From positions 372,001 through 436,000 of the forward strand of contig NZ_JAGGJY010000002.1 of the NCBI RefSeq assembly GCF_017873245.1: DNA of 64,000 bases. The letters are read 5' to 3'. A model generated the notes under the pieces. It was not told where the DNA came from, made no database searches, and saw nothing but the letters and a program-made list of their open reading frames with translations. The stretch is from Clostridium tertium. Lineage in GTDB: Bacteria > Bacillota > Clostridia > Clostridiales > Clostridiaceae. A program made the position numbers and the translations under genes. Of the stretch, positions 45,808-55,862 are shown piece after piece. Position 1 is the first letter of the stretch; each line of letters opens with the position of its first letter.

Positions 45808-46971
45808 ATGTCTAATAATTTATCTTTAATGTCAACTTACTCTTACTTGCCTGTGAATTTAATTAAGGGCAATGGCTGTATTCTTTATGATGATAACGAC
45901 AATGAATATATAGATTTTACAAGTGGCATTGGTGTTAACAGCCTTGGTTATTGTAATCCAGAATGGACTACTGCTATTTCTAATACTGCATGTAATTTGC
46001 AACATATATCTAACATTTTTCTTAATGAAAATACTTTGAAATTAGCTGATAAAATAACTAATCTTTCAGGTATGAGTAAAGTTTTCTTTTGTAACTCTGG
46101 TGCTGAGGCTAATGAAGGTGCTATAAAACTAGCTAGAAAATATAGTTTTGATAAGTATGGAGCTAATAGAAATAAAATTCTTACATTAAGGCAATCTTTT
46201 CACGGCAGAACTTTAGCAACTTTAACAGCAACTGGACAAGATAAATTTCACAACTACTTTTTCCCTTTTCCTGATGGATTTGATTATTTTAAGGCAAATG
46301 ATATAGATGATTTCATTGATAAATTATCTAATGATGTTTGTGCTGTTATGATGGAAGCAATTCAAGGTGAAGGTGGAGTTTATCCTTTAAACTCTGAATT
46401 TGTAAAAGAAGTTTATAAAACATGTAAAGAAAGAGATATTCTTTTAATATTTGATGAAGTTCAATGTGGAATAGGAAGAACTGGGAAACTATTTGGTTAT
46501 CAACACTTTGATATAAATCCAGATATAGTTACTATGGCTAAGGGGTTAGGTGCTGGTTTACCTATAGGAGGCTTTTTATGCAATGAAAATTTATCAAATG
46601 TTTTTAAACCTGGTGATCATGGTACAACATTTGGTGGAAATCCAGTATCTTGCTCTGGAGCATTAGTTGTTTTGGATACCATTTGTACCAACTCTAAATT
46701 AAATGAAATCACAGAAAATGGAAAATATCTAATATCTTTACTTAAAAATATAAATTCAAATTTAATTAAAGAAGTTAGAGGTAAAGGACTAATGGTAGGA
46801 TTAGAACTAAAAATACCATCTTCAGAAATACAACAAAAAGCATTGGAAAAAGGACTTTTAGTCTTGACAGCTGGACAAAATGTAGTTAGATTACTACCAC
46901 CATTGATAATATCCAAAGAAGAAATAAAAAAAGGAATAGATATAATTAATGAAATAATAAGTAATGCATAA
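45808..46971 (+). CDS. argD: Acetylornithine aminotransferase
   Basis: 387 residues, class III aminotransferase. SGAEANEGAIKLARKYS, FHGRTLATLTATG, LIFDEVQCGIGRTGKLFGYQ and TMAKGLGAGLPIGGF with the pyridoxal-phosphate Lys (near 243). Converts acetylglutamate semialdehyde to acetylornithine. AAGGGGG 8 bases before the start. Confidence 0.94.
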   Translation: MSNNLSLMSTYSYLPVNLIKGNGCILYDDNDNEYIDFTSGIGVNSLGYCNPEWTTAISNTACNLQHISNIFLNENTLKLADKITNLSGMSKVFFCNSGAEANEGAIKLARKYSFDKYGANRNKILTLRQSFHGRTLATLTATGQDKFHNYFFPFPDGFDYFKANDIDDFIDKLSNDVCAVMMEAIQGEGGVYPLNSEFVKEVYKTCKERDILLIFDEVQCGIGRTGKLFGYQHFDINPDIVTMAKGLGAGLPIGGFLCNENLSNVFKPGDHGTTFGGNPVSCSGALVVLDTICTNSKLNEITENGKYLISLLKNINSNLIKEVRGKGLMVGLELKIPSSEIQQKALEKGLLVLTAGQNVVRLLPPLIISKEEIKKGIDIINEIISNA

Positions 46972-46974
46972 TAT

Positions 46975-47083
46975 CAATTGATAATTTAGGTATAAACTCT
47001 TCGAGTTTAGAAAATATATAATTAATTCAGCTTTGCTGAATTATTTCAATAATTATCCATTATTAATTGTAAATTATCCATTG
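46975..47083. repeat. Family 3 inverted-repeat element between argD and argF
   Basis: CAATTGATAATTTA (46975-46988) pairs with TAAATTATCCATTG (47070-47083) with one or two mismatches. Inside, AAACTCTTCGAGTTT and AATTCAGCTTTGCTGAATT form two small hairpins; the second is also present in copy G. Confidence 0.6.
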
Positions 47084-47101
47084 TATAAATAGGGGGTTTT
47101 T

Positions 47102-48022
47102 ATGAATAAAGATTTATTGAAAATGGATGACTTATCTAAAGATGAAATTCTTGATATTTTAAATCTTGGGGATCAATTGAAATATGAATTAAAGCATGGT
47201 ATTAAGCATCATCATCTTGAAGGAAAAACTCTTGGTATGATATTTGAAAAATCATCTACCAGAACAAGGGTTTCTTTTGAAGCTGGTATGTATCAACTTG
47301 GCGGATACCCATTATTTTTAAGCTCAAGTGATTTACAAATAGGCCGTGGTGAGCCTATTCAAGATACATCTAGAGTATTGTCTAGATATCTAAATGGCAT
47401 AATGATAAGAACATTTGCTCAAGATGAAGTAAATAGCCTTGCTGAATCTTCTAGTATTCCAATAATAAACGGCCTTACTGATGACGAACATCCTTGCCAA
47501 GTTTTAGCTGACTTAATGACTATTAGAGAAAAGAAAAATACTTTTGATGGCTTAAAAGTAACTTATATAGGTGATGGTAATAATATGGCCCAATCACTTA
47601 TAGTTGGTTGCTTAACCGTTGGAATGAATATTTCTTTAGCCATTCCTCAAAATTATATGGTTAAAGACTATTATATAAAAAAAGGACAAGAACTTTCTAA
47701 AAATAATAATTTAAATTTTATTATAGTTAATAATCTTGAAGATGCTATTAAAGATGCTGATGTAGTTATAACTGATGTATGGGCTAGTATGGGAAAAGAA
47801 ATTGAAGTTAATGAAAGACTAGCTGACTTTTCTACTTATCAAGTAAACTCTAAAATTATGTCTCTTGCTAAAGATGATGCTATAGTTCTTCACTGCTTAC
47901 CTGCTCATAGAGAAGAAGAAATAACTGAAGAAATACTAGAAAAGCATGCAGATACAATTTTTGAAGAAGCTGAAAATAGACTGCATGTCCAAAAAGCTAT
48001 TTTAGTTAAATTAATGAAATAA
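47102..48022 (+). CDS. argF: Ornithine carbamoyltransferase
   Basis: 306 residues. KSSTRTRVSFEAGMYQLGG holds the carbamoyl phosphate motif STRTR (near 52-56), then HPCQVLADLMT and the ornithine-site HCLPAHREEEIT. Makes citrulline. AGGGGG 7 bases upstream. Could serve catabolism as well, but its place behind argD and the lack of arcA favour biosynthesis. Confidence 0.94.
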   Translation: MNKDLLKMDDLSKDEILDILNLGDQLKYELKHGIKHHHLEGKTLGMIFEKSSTRTRVSFEAGMYQLGGYPLFLSSSDLQIGRGEPIQDTSRVLSRYLNGIMIRTFAQDEVNSLAESSSIPIINGLTDDEHPCQVLADLMTIREKKNTFDGLKVTYIGDGNNMAQSLIVGCLTVGMNISLAIPQNYMVKDYYIKKGQELSKNNNLNFIIVNNLEDAIKDADVVITDVWASMGKEIEVNERLADFSTYQVNSKIMSLAKDDAIVLHCLPAHREEEITEEILEKHADTIFEEAENRLHVQKAILVKLMK

Positions 48023-48033
48023 ACTATAAATTT

Positions 48034-48078
48034 AAAAGTCTAAGTAACCTTTTACATGGCCTTAGACTTTTACTTTTC
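48034..48078 (+). terminator. Terminator of the arg operon
   Basis: AAAAGTCTAAG (48034-48044) pairs with CTTAGACTTTT (48061-48071), followed by T-rich sequence. Confidence 0.85.
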
Positions 48079-48136
48079 TAATCTCATTCTAAATTAACTT
48101 TTATTCAATTAGAATTTAATAGTAATTATTTTTTGT

Positions 48137-48187
48137 AAAATGTATTATTAATTAAAATGTATTATTAATTAAAATATATTATAATAA
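48137..48187. repeat. Short tandem repeat, 17-bp unit
   Basis: AAAATGTATTATTAATT twice in perfect tandem (48137-48153, 48154-48170) and a third degenerate unit. It lies in the 320-bp gap before the 3D-domain gene. The same gap has TATAAT at 48296-48301 with no clear -35. Confidence 0.7.
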
Positions 48188-48343
48188 ATTCTCACTATAT
48201 ACCATTTATTCCATGATATCTCCATAAAACTTGCCAATATTCAATATTTATTGTAGGATATACACTATCATAAGAATATTATATGAGCAATACCATATAA
48301 TTTAATGTAGCCTTTGCTTAGTTTTAATTGGAGGTGTATATTT

Positions 48344-49528
48344 TTGACAAAAAAAGCTTTATTATCTGTTGGTATGATTTTGTTATTACTTTTCAATAAT
48401 AGCAATATAGTATTTGCAGAACCAAACTCTTCGGACACCCAAGCTATCCAGGAGAATAAAGTTAAATATGAACAACTAGATGATGAAACTATGGAATTAG
48501 ATGCTGAAATTGGTAAGTTAAATATAGAAATAGAAAATTTAAATAATCAATTGGCTAAAAATAATTCTGAAATAGAAGATACTGAAAATGAAATAATTAC
48601 TATTAACCACAAAATTGAAGAAGCAAAGCTAGAAATTGAAGAAACACAAAAAACCATAAATGGACGTGTTCGTTCCATGTATAAAAGTAATATGGCTACA
48701 GATATGATTGTTTACTTAGTAACTTCTGAAAATATTTTTGATATGCTTGATAGAGTACAAGCTATGGGTAGAATAATTTCAGTTGATAAACAAATGATTA
48801 TTGAAATAAATGAAAAGAAAGAAACTCTTGATAAAAATGCAAAAGAAATTGAAAAAAAACAATCTGACCTAAAAAAGCTTAAAAAATCAATTGAAAGTAG
48901 CTTAGGTGAAGTAAACAATAAAAAAGAAGAACAACAAAAACTTTTAGATAATTTAAATTCTAGAAAAGATGAAATAATGAGTATAATTGAAGCTAATGAA
49001 GAGAAGTTAATTTCTCATCCATTATCAATTATAAACTCAGATTCTGCATCAATTTCTGAAGTTCAGGACGCAGTTAACACATTACAATATATGTTACCTC
49101 AACTTAATAGTGATTATGTTATAGGATTAGCAAATGATGCAATTGCTTTAGGTAATGAAAAAATTGCTTTAAGTGAAACTCCACCGCCAACTTCCAATTC
49201 TCTGGGGGATGTCAGCAATAGTAATAGTAATAATTTAGCAACTTACTCTATGACTGCTACAGCTTATACTGGAAATGGATTTACTGCAACAGGTCTTAAA
49301 CCAGTGCGTGACCCTAATGGACTAAGTACAATTGCAGTTGATCCAAGTGTAATACCTCTAGGATCAAAGGTCCATATTGAAGGCTATGGATATGCAATAG
49401 CTTCTGATACAGGTGGTGCTATTAAAGGTAACAAAATAGACTTATATATGAATTCTGAAGCAGAGTGCCTTTCATTTGGAAGAAGAACAGTTACTGTTAC
49501 TATTATTGCTTACCCTGGACAGTGGTAA
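48344..49528 (+). CDS. Secreted coiled-coil and 3D-domain cell-wall protein
   Basis: 394 residues from a TTG with GGAGGTG 7 bases upstream. Signal peptide LTKKALLSVGMILLLLFNNSNIVFA. Residues about 40-240 are a long coiled coil of the PcsB/YcgW-type N-terminal domain (repeated KxxIE, LDxEIGKLNIEIENLN), then a Ser/Asn linker, and a C-terminal 3D domain (about 300-394) with the three Asp: AVDPSVIPLGSKV, ASDTGGAIKGNKIDLYM. 3D domains are found in MltA-like lytic enzymes and Sps/YocH-type autolysins, so it probably cuts or remodels peptidoglycan. Confidence 0.88.
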   Translation: MTKKALLSVGMILLLLFNNSNIVFAEPNSSDTQAIQENKVKYEQLDDETMELDAEIGKLNIEIENLNNQLAKNNSEIEDTENEIITINHKIEEAKLEIEETQKTINGRVRSMYKSNMATDMIVYLVTSENIFDMLDRVQAMGRIISVDKQMIIEINEKKETLDKNAKEIEKKQSDLKKLKKSIESSLGEVNNKKEEQQKLLDNLNSRKDEIMSIIEANEEKLISHPLSIINSDSASISEVQDAVNTLQYMLPQLNSDYVIGLANDAIALGNEKIALSETPPPTSNSLGDVSNSNSNNLATYSMTATAYTGNGFTATGLKPVRDPNGLSTIAVDPSVIPLGSKVHIEGYGYAIASDTGGAIKGNKIDLYMNSEAECLSFGRRTVTVTIIAYPGQW

Positions 49529-49563
49529 TTAAAATTTATAAAAATATTTACACATAAATATTA

Positions 49564-49661
49564 AAAGGATATATATTTCTTAAAGTTACTCAATTTAATA
49601 AGCAAAGATATTTTTAATAGCTTTGTTTATTAAATAGTACTTTTTTAAATATATATCCTTT
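49564..49661. terminator. Long hairpin between convergent 3D-domain gene and ackA
   Basis: AAAGGATATATATTT (49564-49578) pairs with AAATATATATCCTTT (49647-49661); inner AATAAGCAAAG/CTTTGTTTATT also pair. About 98 nt in all, T-rich behind on the plus strand. Likely a bidirectional terminator, possibly a decayed palindromic element. Confidence 0.6.
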
Positions 49662-49684
49662 ATTTTATATATAAGTTGATTTAA

Positions 49685-50890
49685 TTAAAAGCAACTAATA
49701 TTTGAAACTTCCAATGTCTCCTTAGCAATCATTAACTCTTCATTTGTTGGAATAACATATACTTTTACCTTAGAATTATAACTTGAAATTTCTGATATTT
49801 TTCCTCTTATATTGTTTCTATTATTATCAATTTCTACTCCTAAGAACTCTAATCCTTCTAAACACGCCTTCCTAGTTTTTATAGAATTTTCTCCAATTCC
49901 TGCTGTAAAAATTATTGCATCTACTCCACCCATTTGAGCAGCATATGCAGCTATTTGCCCTCGTATTCTATAATGGAAGATATCTAATGCAAGTTGTGCT
50001 CTTTTATTTCCTTCTGAAGCTGCTTTTTCTATATCTCTAAAATCAGAACTTACTCCAGATATACCTAGAACTCCAGATTTTTTATTTAATGACTCATTTG
50101 CCTCCTCTACTGTATATCCACACTCCTCTATCAAAAAAGTAGATATAGATGGATCAATATTTCCTGATCTTGTTCCCATAGCTATACCTGCAAGAGGAGT
50201 GAAACCCATGGAAGTATCTATTGATTTTCCATTTTTAATAGCGGTTATACTTGCTCCATTTCCTAAATGGCAGCTTACTATTTTTAATTCTTTTATATCT
50301 CTACATAATATTTCACTCAATTTCTGTGATACATACTTATGTGATGTTCCATGAAATCCATATTTTCTAATTTTATATTTTTCATAGAGATCATATTCTA
50401 TTGGATAAATATATGCAACTTCAGGCATTGTTTGATGAAACGCTGTATCAAAAACAGCTACCATAGGAGTATCCTTCATCAAAACCCTGCATGCTCTTAT
50501 TCCAATTATATTGGGAGGATTATGAATAGGAGCTAATTTTATATATTCCTCTAAATGGTTTAAAACTTCTTCATCTATAACTACTGATTCCGAATATTTT
50601 TCTCCTCCATGAACCACTCTATGCCCTACCGCAAATATTTCATTTAAATTCTTAATTACTCCAATATCATCATCTACTAAAGTATTTAATACTATATTTA
50701 TAGCGTCCTTATGATTTTCAATTTTAGCTTTTATATTTTGTTTATAGCCTCTGCTATCTTCGTGTGCTAATGTTGAAGCATCTAACCCAATTCTTTCAAC
50801 TAATCCTTTGCATATTACTTTTATATAATCCATTTCAATTAATTGATATTTTAATGATGAGCTTCCACAATTAATAATGAGTATTTTCAT
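49685..50890 (-). CDS. ackA: Acetate kinase
   Basis: 401 residues. [19 protein letters not shown] at the start, [32 protein letters not shown] and FTAGIGENS are the acetate kinase signatures. Forms ATP and acetate from acetyl phosphate. 30 bp after pta and last of the leftward cluster. Butyrate kinase is excluded by these motifs. Confidence 0.95.
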   Translation of the reverse strand: MKILIINCGSSSLKYQLIEMDYIKVICKGLVERIGLDASTLAHEDSRGYKQNIKAKIENHKDAINIVLNTLVDDDIGVIKNLNEIFAVGHRVVHGGEKYSESVVIDEEVLNHLEEYIKLAPIHNPPNIIGIRACRVLMKDTPMVAVFDTAFHQTMPEVAYIYPIEYDLYEKYKIRKYGFHGTSHKYVSQKLSEILCRDIKELKIVSCHLGNGASITAIKNGKSIDTSMGFTPLAGIAMGTRSGNIDPSISTFLIEECGYTVEEANESLNKKSGVLGISGVSSDFRDIEKAASEGNKRAQLALDIFHYRIRGQIAAYAAQMGGVDAIIFTAGIGENSIKTRKACLEGLEFLGVEIDNNRNNIRGKISEISSYNSKVKVYVIPTNEELMIAKETLEVSNISCF

Positions 50891-50920
50891 ATTTTCACTT
50901 CACCTCTATTATGATGCAGC

Positions 50921-51910
50921 CTATGACTGTACAGCCGTTAAAACTACTACATTAACTATATCTTCTACTGAACATCCTCTTGATAAATCATTTATAGGTT
51001 TATCAAAGCCTTGGCAAATTGGACCTATAGCTTCAGCATTAGCAAACCTTTGTACAAGTTTATATCCAATATTTCCTGATTGCAAATCTGGAAATATTAG
51101 AACATTTGCTTTCCCAGCAACATTACTATTTGGAGCTTTTTGATTTGCAACGCTCTCTACTATTGCAGCATCTAATTGCAATTCTCCATCTATTAATATA
51201 TCTGGTCTTAATTCCTTAACTAATTCTGTTGCTTTCCTTACCTTTTCTACAGTTTCATGATCTGCTGAACCCATAGTTGAGAAACTTAGCATTGCAACCC
51301 TAGGCTCAATCTTACAAACATTTTTAGCAGTATCGGCTGTTGCTATTGCTATTGCCGCTAATTGCTTATAATCAGGATTTGGGTTTACTGCACAATCAGA
51401 AAATAATAACATTCCACTTTCTCCGTAAATTGAATTCGGAACTCCCATTATAAAAGAACTTGATACTACAGATACATCTTTAGCTGTCTTAATTATTTGA
51501 AGGCCTGGTCTTAGCAAATCTCCTGTTGTATGTATAGCTCCTGATACCATTCCATCTGCATCATTGCACTTTACCATCATAGTTCCAAAATATAATGGAT
51601 CTTTTACTATTCTTTTTGCTTTTTCTATAGTTACACCCTTATTCTTTCTTAAGTCATAAAATTTATTTATATACCCTTCAAGCTTATCTGAGATTTCAGG
51701 ATCAACTATATCTACCCCGCTTATATTAACATTTAAGTCTTTTGCTTTATTTAAAATGACCTCAGCATTACCAACTAATATAGGATAGGCTAAACTTAAT
51801 TCCTTAATTTTACTAGCTGCTGCTATAGTTCTCTCCTCTTCCCCCTCTGGTAGCACAATTTTTTTAATATCTTTTTTTGCTATCTCAAATAATTTATCTA
51901 ATAGTTCCAT
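50921..51910 (-). CDS. pta: Phosphate acetyltransferase
   Basis: 329 residues from the ATG at 51910 (GGGGGGAAGG upstream; TTG at 51931 overlaps it). KIVLPEGEEERTIAAASKI, DGMVSGAIHTTGDLLRPGLQII, SDCAVNPNPDYKQLAAIAI and GSADHETVEKVRKAT are Pta motifs. Converts acetyl-CoA to acetyl phosphate. It sits behind the MaoC gene at 30 bp, so acetyl-CoA from the thiolase can be turned into ATP through AckA. Confidence 0.94.
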   Translation of the reverse strand: MELLDKLFEIAKKDIKKIVLPEGEEERTIAAASKIKELSLAYPILVGNAEVILNKAKDLNVNISGVDIVDPEISDKLEGYINKFYDLRKNKGVTIEKAKRIVKDPLYFGTMMVKCNDADGMVSGAIHTTGDLLRPGLQIIKTAKDVSVVSSSFIMGVPNSIYGESGMLLFSDCAVNPNPDYKQLAAIAIATADTAKNVCKIEPRVAMLSFSTMGSADHETVEKVRKATELVKELRPDILIDGELQLDAAIVESVANQKAPNSNVAGKANVLIFPDLQSGNIGYKLVQRFANAEAIGPICQGFDKPINDLSRGCSVEDIVNVVVLTAVQS

Positions 51911-51940
51911 TTTCCTTCCCCCCGATAACAAATAATCACA

Positions 51941-52357
51941 TTATTTAGGTGGCATTACTAATGCTTTTCCTTTTATTACGACCTCTCCTCTTTGATTAGT
52001 ACAAATAGTCTCCAATGTAATTCTATTTTTTTCTTCTAATCTTTCTATTACTTCTACAACTGCTGTTATAGTATCACCAAATCTAACTGGTGCAGTAAAC
52101 TTTAATTCTTGTGATAAATATATTGTACCTGGTCCAGGTAAGCTCATTCCTAAAACAGTAGATATATAACCAGCAGATAGCATACCATGAGCTATTCTTC
52201 CTTTAAACATAGTATCCTTACAATATTCTTCATTAAAATGTGCTGGATTTAAATCTCCACTCACTCCACCAAATAAGACAACATCAGCCTCACTTACTGT
52301 CCTACTATAACTTGCCTTCTCTCCTAATCTTATCTCTTTTATATTTTTACCCTTCAT
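51941..52357 (-). CDS. MaoC-type (R)-specific enoyl-CoA hydratase
   Basis: 138 residues from the ATG at 52357 (AAGGAG 12 bases and AGGG closer upstream; a TTG at 52390 would overlap the thiolase gene more). Hot-dog fold with the hydratase-2 motif SGDLNPAHFNEEYC...FKGRIAHGML; Asp and His of DxNPxH are the catalytic pair. PhaJ-like enzymes interconvert crotonyl-CoA-type and (R)-3-hydroxyacyl-CoA. It fits the neighbouring FabG-type dehydrogenase in stereochemistry. Confidence 0.9.
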   Translation of the reverse strand: MKGKNIKEIRLGEKASYSRTVSEADVVLFGGVSGDLNPAHFNEEYCKDTMFKGRIAHGMLSAGYISTVLGMSLPGPGTIYLSQELKFTAPVRFGDTITAVVEVIERLEEKNRITLETICTNQRGEVVIKGKALVMPPK

Positions 52358-52376
52358 AACCCTATATATCTCCTTA

Positions 52377-53558
52377 TTATTCTCTTTCAACTAATATAGC
52401 AATTCCCATTCCTCCACCTATACAAAGAGTTGCTAGCCCTTTCTTTGAATCTCTTTTTTTCATCTCATGCAGTAATGTAACAACTATTCTAGCTCCTGAG
52501 CATCCAATAGGATGTCCTAAAGCAATTGCTCCACCATTTACATTTACCTTATTTATATCTAATCCTAAATCTCTAACAACTGAAATAGCTTGTGCTGCAA
52601 AAGCTTCATTAGCTTCTATTAATTCTAAGTCTTCTACAGTCCAATTTGCTTTCTTCAATGCATTTCTAGTAGCTGGTACAGGTCCATATCCCATTATTGA
52701 TGGATCAACTCCTGTTGAACCATATCCTTTTATAGTTGCTAGCGGCTTTACTCCTAATTCATCTGCCTTTTCTTTGCTCATCACTACAATCATGGCAGCT
52801 CCATCATTAATTCCAGATGCATTTCCTGCAGTTACTGTTCCATCTTTTTTAAATGCTGCTTTTAAGCTACTTAATTTCTCTAAATTAACACCTGATTTTA
52901 TATACTCATCTCTAGAAAATATAATTGACTCCCCTTTTCTTTGAGGAATCTCAACCTTAACTATCTCCTCATCGAACTTCCCTAACCTTTGAGCATCTTC
53001 TGCTTTATTCTGACTACTAACGGCAAATTTATCTTGTTCATCCCTTGATATATTCCATTTCTCTGCTATATTTTCTGCTGTAATTCCCATATGGTATTTA
53101 TTAAAAGCATCTGTTAATCCATCTTCTATCATTGTATCTATAAACCTTCCATCGCCCATTCTTTGTCCAAATCTAGCTGATGGAACTATATAAGGAGCAT
53201 TACTCATGCTTTCAGTTCCTCCACATAAAATAACATCAGCATCGCCTAACATTATTTCTTGAGTTGCTAGAGTAATTGCTCTTAGCCCTGATCCACAAAG
53301 CTTATTTAATGTCATACTTGGTACTTCTACTGGAATTCCTGACTTTACTGATATCTGCCTAGAAATATTTTGACCAAGTCCACTTCCTAGAACATTTCCT
53401 ATTAATACTTCATTTATTTCTTCTGGTTTTATTCCTGCTCTCTTAATAGCTTCTTTTGCAGCTATTACACCTAAATCCACAGCAGTTAACTTAGATAAAC
53501 TCCCTCCAAAACTTCCAATAGGAGTTCTAACTGCTGATACTATAACTACATCTCTCAT
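52377..53558 (-). CDS. Acetyl-CoA acetyltransferase (thiolase)
   Basis: 393 residues. [14 protein letters not shown] with the acyl-carrying Cys (near 88), [20 protein letters not shown] and [13 protein letters not shown] with the second Cys. Splits or forms acetoacetyl-CoA (or longer 3-ketoacyl-CoA). 14 bp behind fabG. Could be biosynthetic or degradative; context with pta-ackA favours cleavage. Confidence 0.93.
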   Translation of the reverse strand: MRDVVIVSAVRTPIGSFGGSLSKLTAVDLGVIAAKEAIKRAGIKPEEINEVLIGNVLGSGLGQNISRQISVKSGIPVEVPSMTLNKLCGSGLRAITLATQEIMLGDADVILCGGTESMSNAPYIVPSARFGQRMGDGRFIDTMIEDGLTDAFNKYHMGITAENIAEKWNISRDEQDKFAVSSQNKAEDAQRLGKFDEEIVKVEIPQRKGESIIFSRDEYIKSGVNLEKLSSLKAAFKKDGTVTAGNASGINDGAAMIVVMSKEKADELGVKPLATIKGYGSTGVDPSIMGYGPVPATRNALKKANWTVEDLELIEANEAFAAQAISVVRDLGLDINKVNVNGGAIALGHPIGCSGARIVVTLLHEMKKRDSKKGLATLCIGGGMGIAILVERE

Positions 53559-53572
53559 TACTTATCCTCCTA

Positions 53573-54295
53573 CTATAATCTAATTCCACCATTAACTGAT
53601 AAATTGTGTCCTGTTACATATGAAGACTCATCACTAGCTAAGAATAAAACAGCATTAGCTATTTCTTCTGGTTCACCTAATCTTCCAAGCATTGTTTTAG
53701 ACTTGATATTTTCTAATACCTTCTCTGGTACTGTCTTCATCATATCTGTATTTATATATCCTGGAGCCACTGAATTTACTCTAACATTAGCACCTTTTCT
53801 TGCAAATTCCTTAGCCCATGTTTTTGTCATACCTATCACTCCAGCTTTAGTTGCTGCATAATTAGTTTGTCCGACATTTCCATACTCTCCTACAACTGAA
53901 GCTATATTAATAATTGATCCTTTTCCATTTTCCATCATGTGTGGTCCTACAAGCTGTGCGATATTAAATAATCCTTTTAAATTAACATCTATAACTAAAT
54001 CCCACATTTCTTCAGTCATCTTTTGTATTAATGCATCTCTTGTTATTCCTGCATTATTTACTAAGATATCTATTCTTTCAAATTCCTTAATTATAATATC
54101 AAAGAATAACTTTATACCACTTCTATCAGTAACATTTACCTCATATCCATAAATATTTTTATTCTCATAAGGTAACTTATTCATATCTACAGCAATCACT
54201 TTAGCTCCCTCTCTAGCTAAACTTTCAGCAATAGATCTTCCTATTCCTTGTGATGCTCCAGTAACTATAGCAACTTTATTTTCTAATCTTAACAT
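53573..54295 (-). CDS. FabG/PhaB-type 3-oxoacyl reductase (SDR)
   Basis: 240 residues. Rossmann TGASQGIGRSIAES, NNAGITRDAL, catalytic IINIASVVGEYGN...NYAATKAG (Ser, Tyr, Lys) and the C-terminal GHNLSVNGGI. Being beside a thiolase and MaoC rather than fatty acid genes, it is more likely a 3-hydroxyacyl-CoA dehydrogenase of (R) specificity (PhaB-like). GGGAGGAG precedes the start; an operator lies at 54316-54335. Confidence 0.9.
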   Translation of the reverse strand: MLRLENKVAIVTGASQGIGRSIAESLAREGAKVIAVDMNKLPYENKNIYGYEVNVTDRSGIKLFFDIIIKEFERIDILVNNAGITRDALIQKMTEEMWDLVIDVNLKGLFNIAQLVGPHMMENGKGSIINIASVVGEYGNVGQTNYAATKAGVIGMTKTWAKEFARKGANVRVNSVAPGYINTDMMKTVPEKVLENIKSKTMLGRLGEPEEIANAVLFLASDESSYVTGHNLSVNGGIRL

Positions 54296-54315
54296 TTTAA
54301 CTCCTCCCAGTTTTA

Positions 54316-54335
54316 TTGTAAGTACTTACTTACAA
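54316..54335. promoter_or_regulatory. TetR operator before fabG (best copy)
   Basis: TTGTAAGTACTTACTTACAA: perfect 9-bp arms around CT. It overlaps a candidate -10 (TACAAT on the minus strand) for the fabG-thiolase-maoC-pta-ackA unit. Related sites at 54996-55015 and 62992-63011. Confidence 0.8.
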
Positions 54336-54344
54336 ACAGTGTTT

Positions 54345-54382
54345 AAAAAAATTAATCTCTCCTCCAGGAATAAGATTAATTT
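54345..54382 (-). terminator. Terminator of tetR
   Basis: AAATTAATCT (54349-54358) pairs with AGATTAATTT (54373-54382), followed on the minus strand by six T. Confidence 0.75.
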
Positions 54383-54392
54383 ATTTTTAATT

Positions 54393-54968
54393 TTAAATTT
54401 TATATAATGAAATGAATTGTTTAGTATGCTCTTTAACTAAATCTTCCCATGATATTTCTGTAACTGTATTATCACTAAGTAATTCCACTGTAAATAATCC
54501 TAAAAGACTATTTATAAGTGTAACAGACATCATTTCTGGATTACCCTTTACTATTTTTTCATCGTTCAATCTTATAAAGTATTCTTTTAGAATACTTATT
54601 AACTTTCTTGAAAGCTTAAGTTTAATAAAGTCCTTCTCATTATCTGCAAGCTTCATTTGAACTTTATAAAGTTTTGTATTTTGAATAAATAAATTATAAA
54701 TTCTATTTGAAATTAACATCATACTATCTTCAAAATTTAATCCATCGGTATCATTTAATATATAATCCACATGAGAATCAATTACATAATGCTCTGTAGT
54801 CACTTGAAATAAATTACTCTTAGACCCAAAATGCCTAAATATAGTCAGCTCATTGACTCCAGCTTCTTCCGCAATCTGCTTTGTCGTAGTAGGATAATAT
54901 CCTTGTTCAGAAAATAATTTTAGTGCTACTTTCATTATCTTTTCACTTGTTTCATTATTGTATCTCAT
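54393..54968 (-). CDS. TetR-family regulator of the acyl-CoA cluster
   Basis: 191 residues. N-terminal helix-turn-helix (about 8-50: IMKVALKLFSEQGYYPTTTKQIAEEAGVNELTIFRHFGSK; key TTTKQIAEEAGVNELTIFRHF), then a helical ligand domain. It lies in the middle of the cluster and the same palindrome is found before its own gene, before fabG and before the KASIII-like gene. An acyl-CoA or the imported acid is the likely effector, by analogy with FadR/PaaR-type TetR proteins. Confidence 0.9.
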   Translation of the reverse strand: MRYNNETSEKIMKVALKLFSEQGYYPTTTKQIAEEAGVNELTIFRHFGSKSNLFQVTTEHYVIDSHVDYILNDTDGLNFEDSMMLISNRIYNLFIQNTKLYKVQMKLADNEKDFIKLKLSRKLISILKEYFIRLNDEKIVKGNPEMMSVTLINSLLGLFTVELLSDNTVTEISWEDLVKEHTKQFISLYKI

Positions 54969-54995
54969 TATTGCTTCTCCTTTTTAGCAGTTTTA

Positions 54996-55015
54996 GAGTA
55001 AGTGGTTTCTTACAT
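54996..55015. promoter_or_regulatory. TetR operator before tetR
   Basis: GAGTAAGTGGTTTCTTACAT matches 14 of 20 positions of the palindrome at 54316; arms GTAAG/CTTAC are kept. Suggests autoregulation. Confidence 0.55.
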
Positions 55016-55032
55016 TTATTACTATTAATATT

Positions 55033-55848
55033 TTATACTACTTTTATTTCTTTCTCAATAGTTAAAAAGCCTTTTAATATAGCAATAAATTCAACTGGTT
55101 TCTCATACATAGATGCATGCCCACATTCTTTAATTAGTATATATTTAGAGTTAGATATATTTTTATGAATATATTCTTGATTCACAGTTGGCGTTATAAA
55201 ATCATATTCACTACTTACAACTATTGTGTTGATATCTATTTTATCTAGAGTCTCTCTAACATCATATCCTTCAGCACTTTCTATAAGCCTTATCATTCCA
55301 TTTAGAAAATCTTCTTTAAATACCCCATATAATAACTCTCTCCTCTTATTCATCCAATCTATATTTTTTGTATAAAATCCTGGAGAATATATTATTGGTA
55401 TTGTTACATTGTAAAATGATTCTGCATCATTTGTTTCAGCTGCATTAATCCATCCTCTTCCTATATCTTTTAGCCATTGATTAGTATAACTTGTAGTATT
55501 AAATAATATTAGTTTATTTAATAAACTCTTATATTTTAATGCAAACTGTATCGCAACTTCTCCTCCATATGATATTCCAAACAAATTTATATTTTTTAAT
55601 CCTAGTTCATCTATTACAGCTTTAACTACTTCAACTTGTATATCTTGTTTGTAACTTGTACTCATTTTTTCTGATTTTCCTTGATCAAGAAAATCTAAAA
55701 GTACAACTTTATTGCTTTTACTAAGCTCCGGTAAGAATGCTTTCCAGCTTGCATGTGACATCATTATCCCATTAAGAATTACAAGAGCCTCCCCTTCACC
55801 ATGAATCTCATAATATATATTTTTATCATTATATTTTGCATATGGCAT
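55033..55848 (-). CDS. Alpha/beta hydrolase
   Basis: 271 residues from the ATG at 55848 (AGGTGGG 6 bases upstream; ATG at 55866 is possible). Nucleophile elbow GISYGGEVAI (Ser near 98), acid SEYDFITP, His in ECGHASMYEKP: complete triad. The motif pattern is that of C-C bond hydrolases and esterases (MhpC/BioH-like). Directly follows the CoA-transferase gene. May cleave a CoA ester, lactone or beta-diketone; the substrate cannot be read from sequence. Confidence 0.88.
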   Translation of the reverse strand: MPYAKYNDKNIYYEIHGEGEALVILNGIMMSHASWKAFLPELSKSNKVVLLDFLDQGKSEKMSTSYKQDIQVEVVKAVIDELGLKNINLFGISYGGEVAIQFALKYKSLLNKLILFNTTSYTNQWLKDIGRGWINAAETNDAESFYNVTIPIIYSPGFYTKNIDWMNKRRELLYGVFKEDFLNGMIRLIESAEGYDVRETLDKIDINTIVVSSEYDFITPTVNQEYIHKNISNSKYILIKECGHASMYEKPVEFIAILKGFLTIEKEIKVV

Positions 55849-55862
55849 CTTTACATCCCACC

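Noticed and set aside
48230..48260. TATTCAATATTTATTG before the 3D-domain gene as another ARG box
   Set aside because: It resembles only one arm of the argG inverted repeat and lacks the second half-site.
52377..54295. Housekeeping fatty acid synthesis cluster (fabG, KASIII-like)
   Set aside because: No acpP, fabD, fabF, fabZ or acc genes are near, and thiolase, MaoC, pta and ackA fit CoA-thioester metabolism better.
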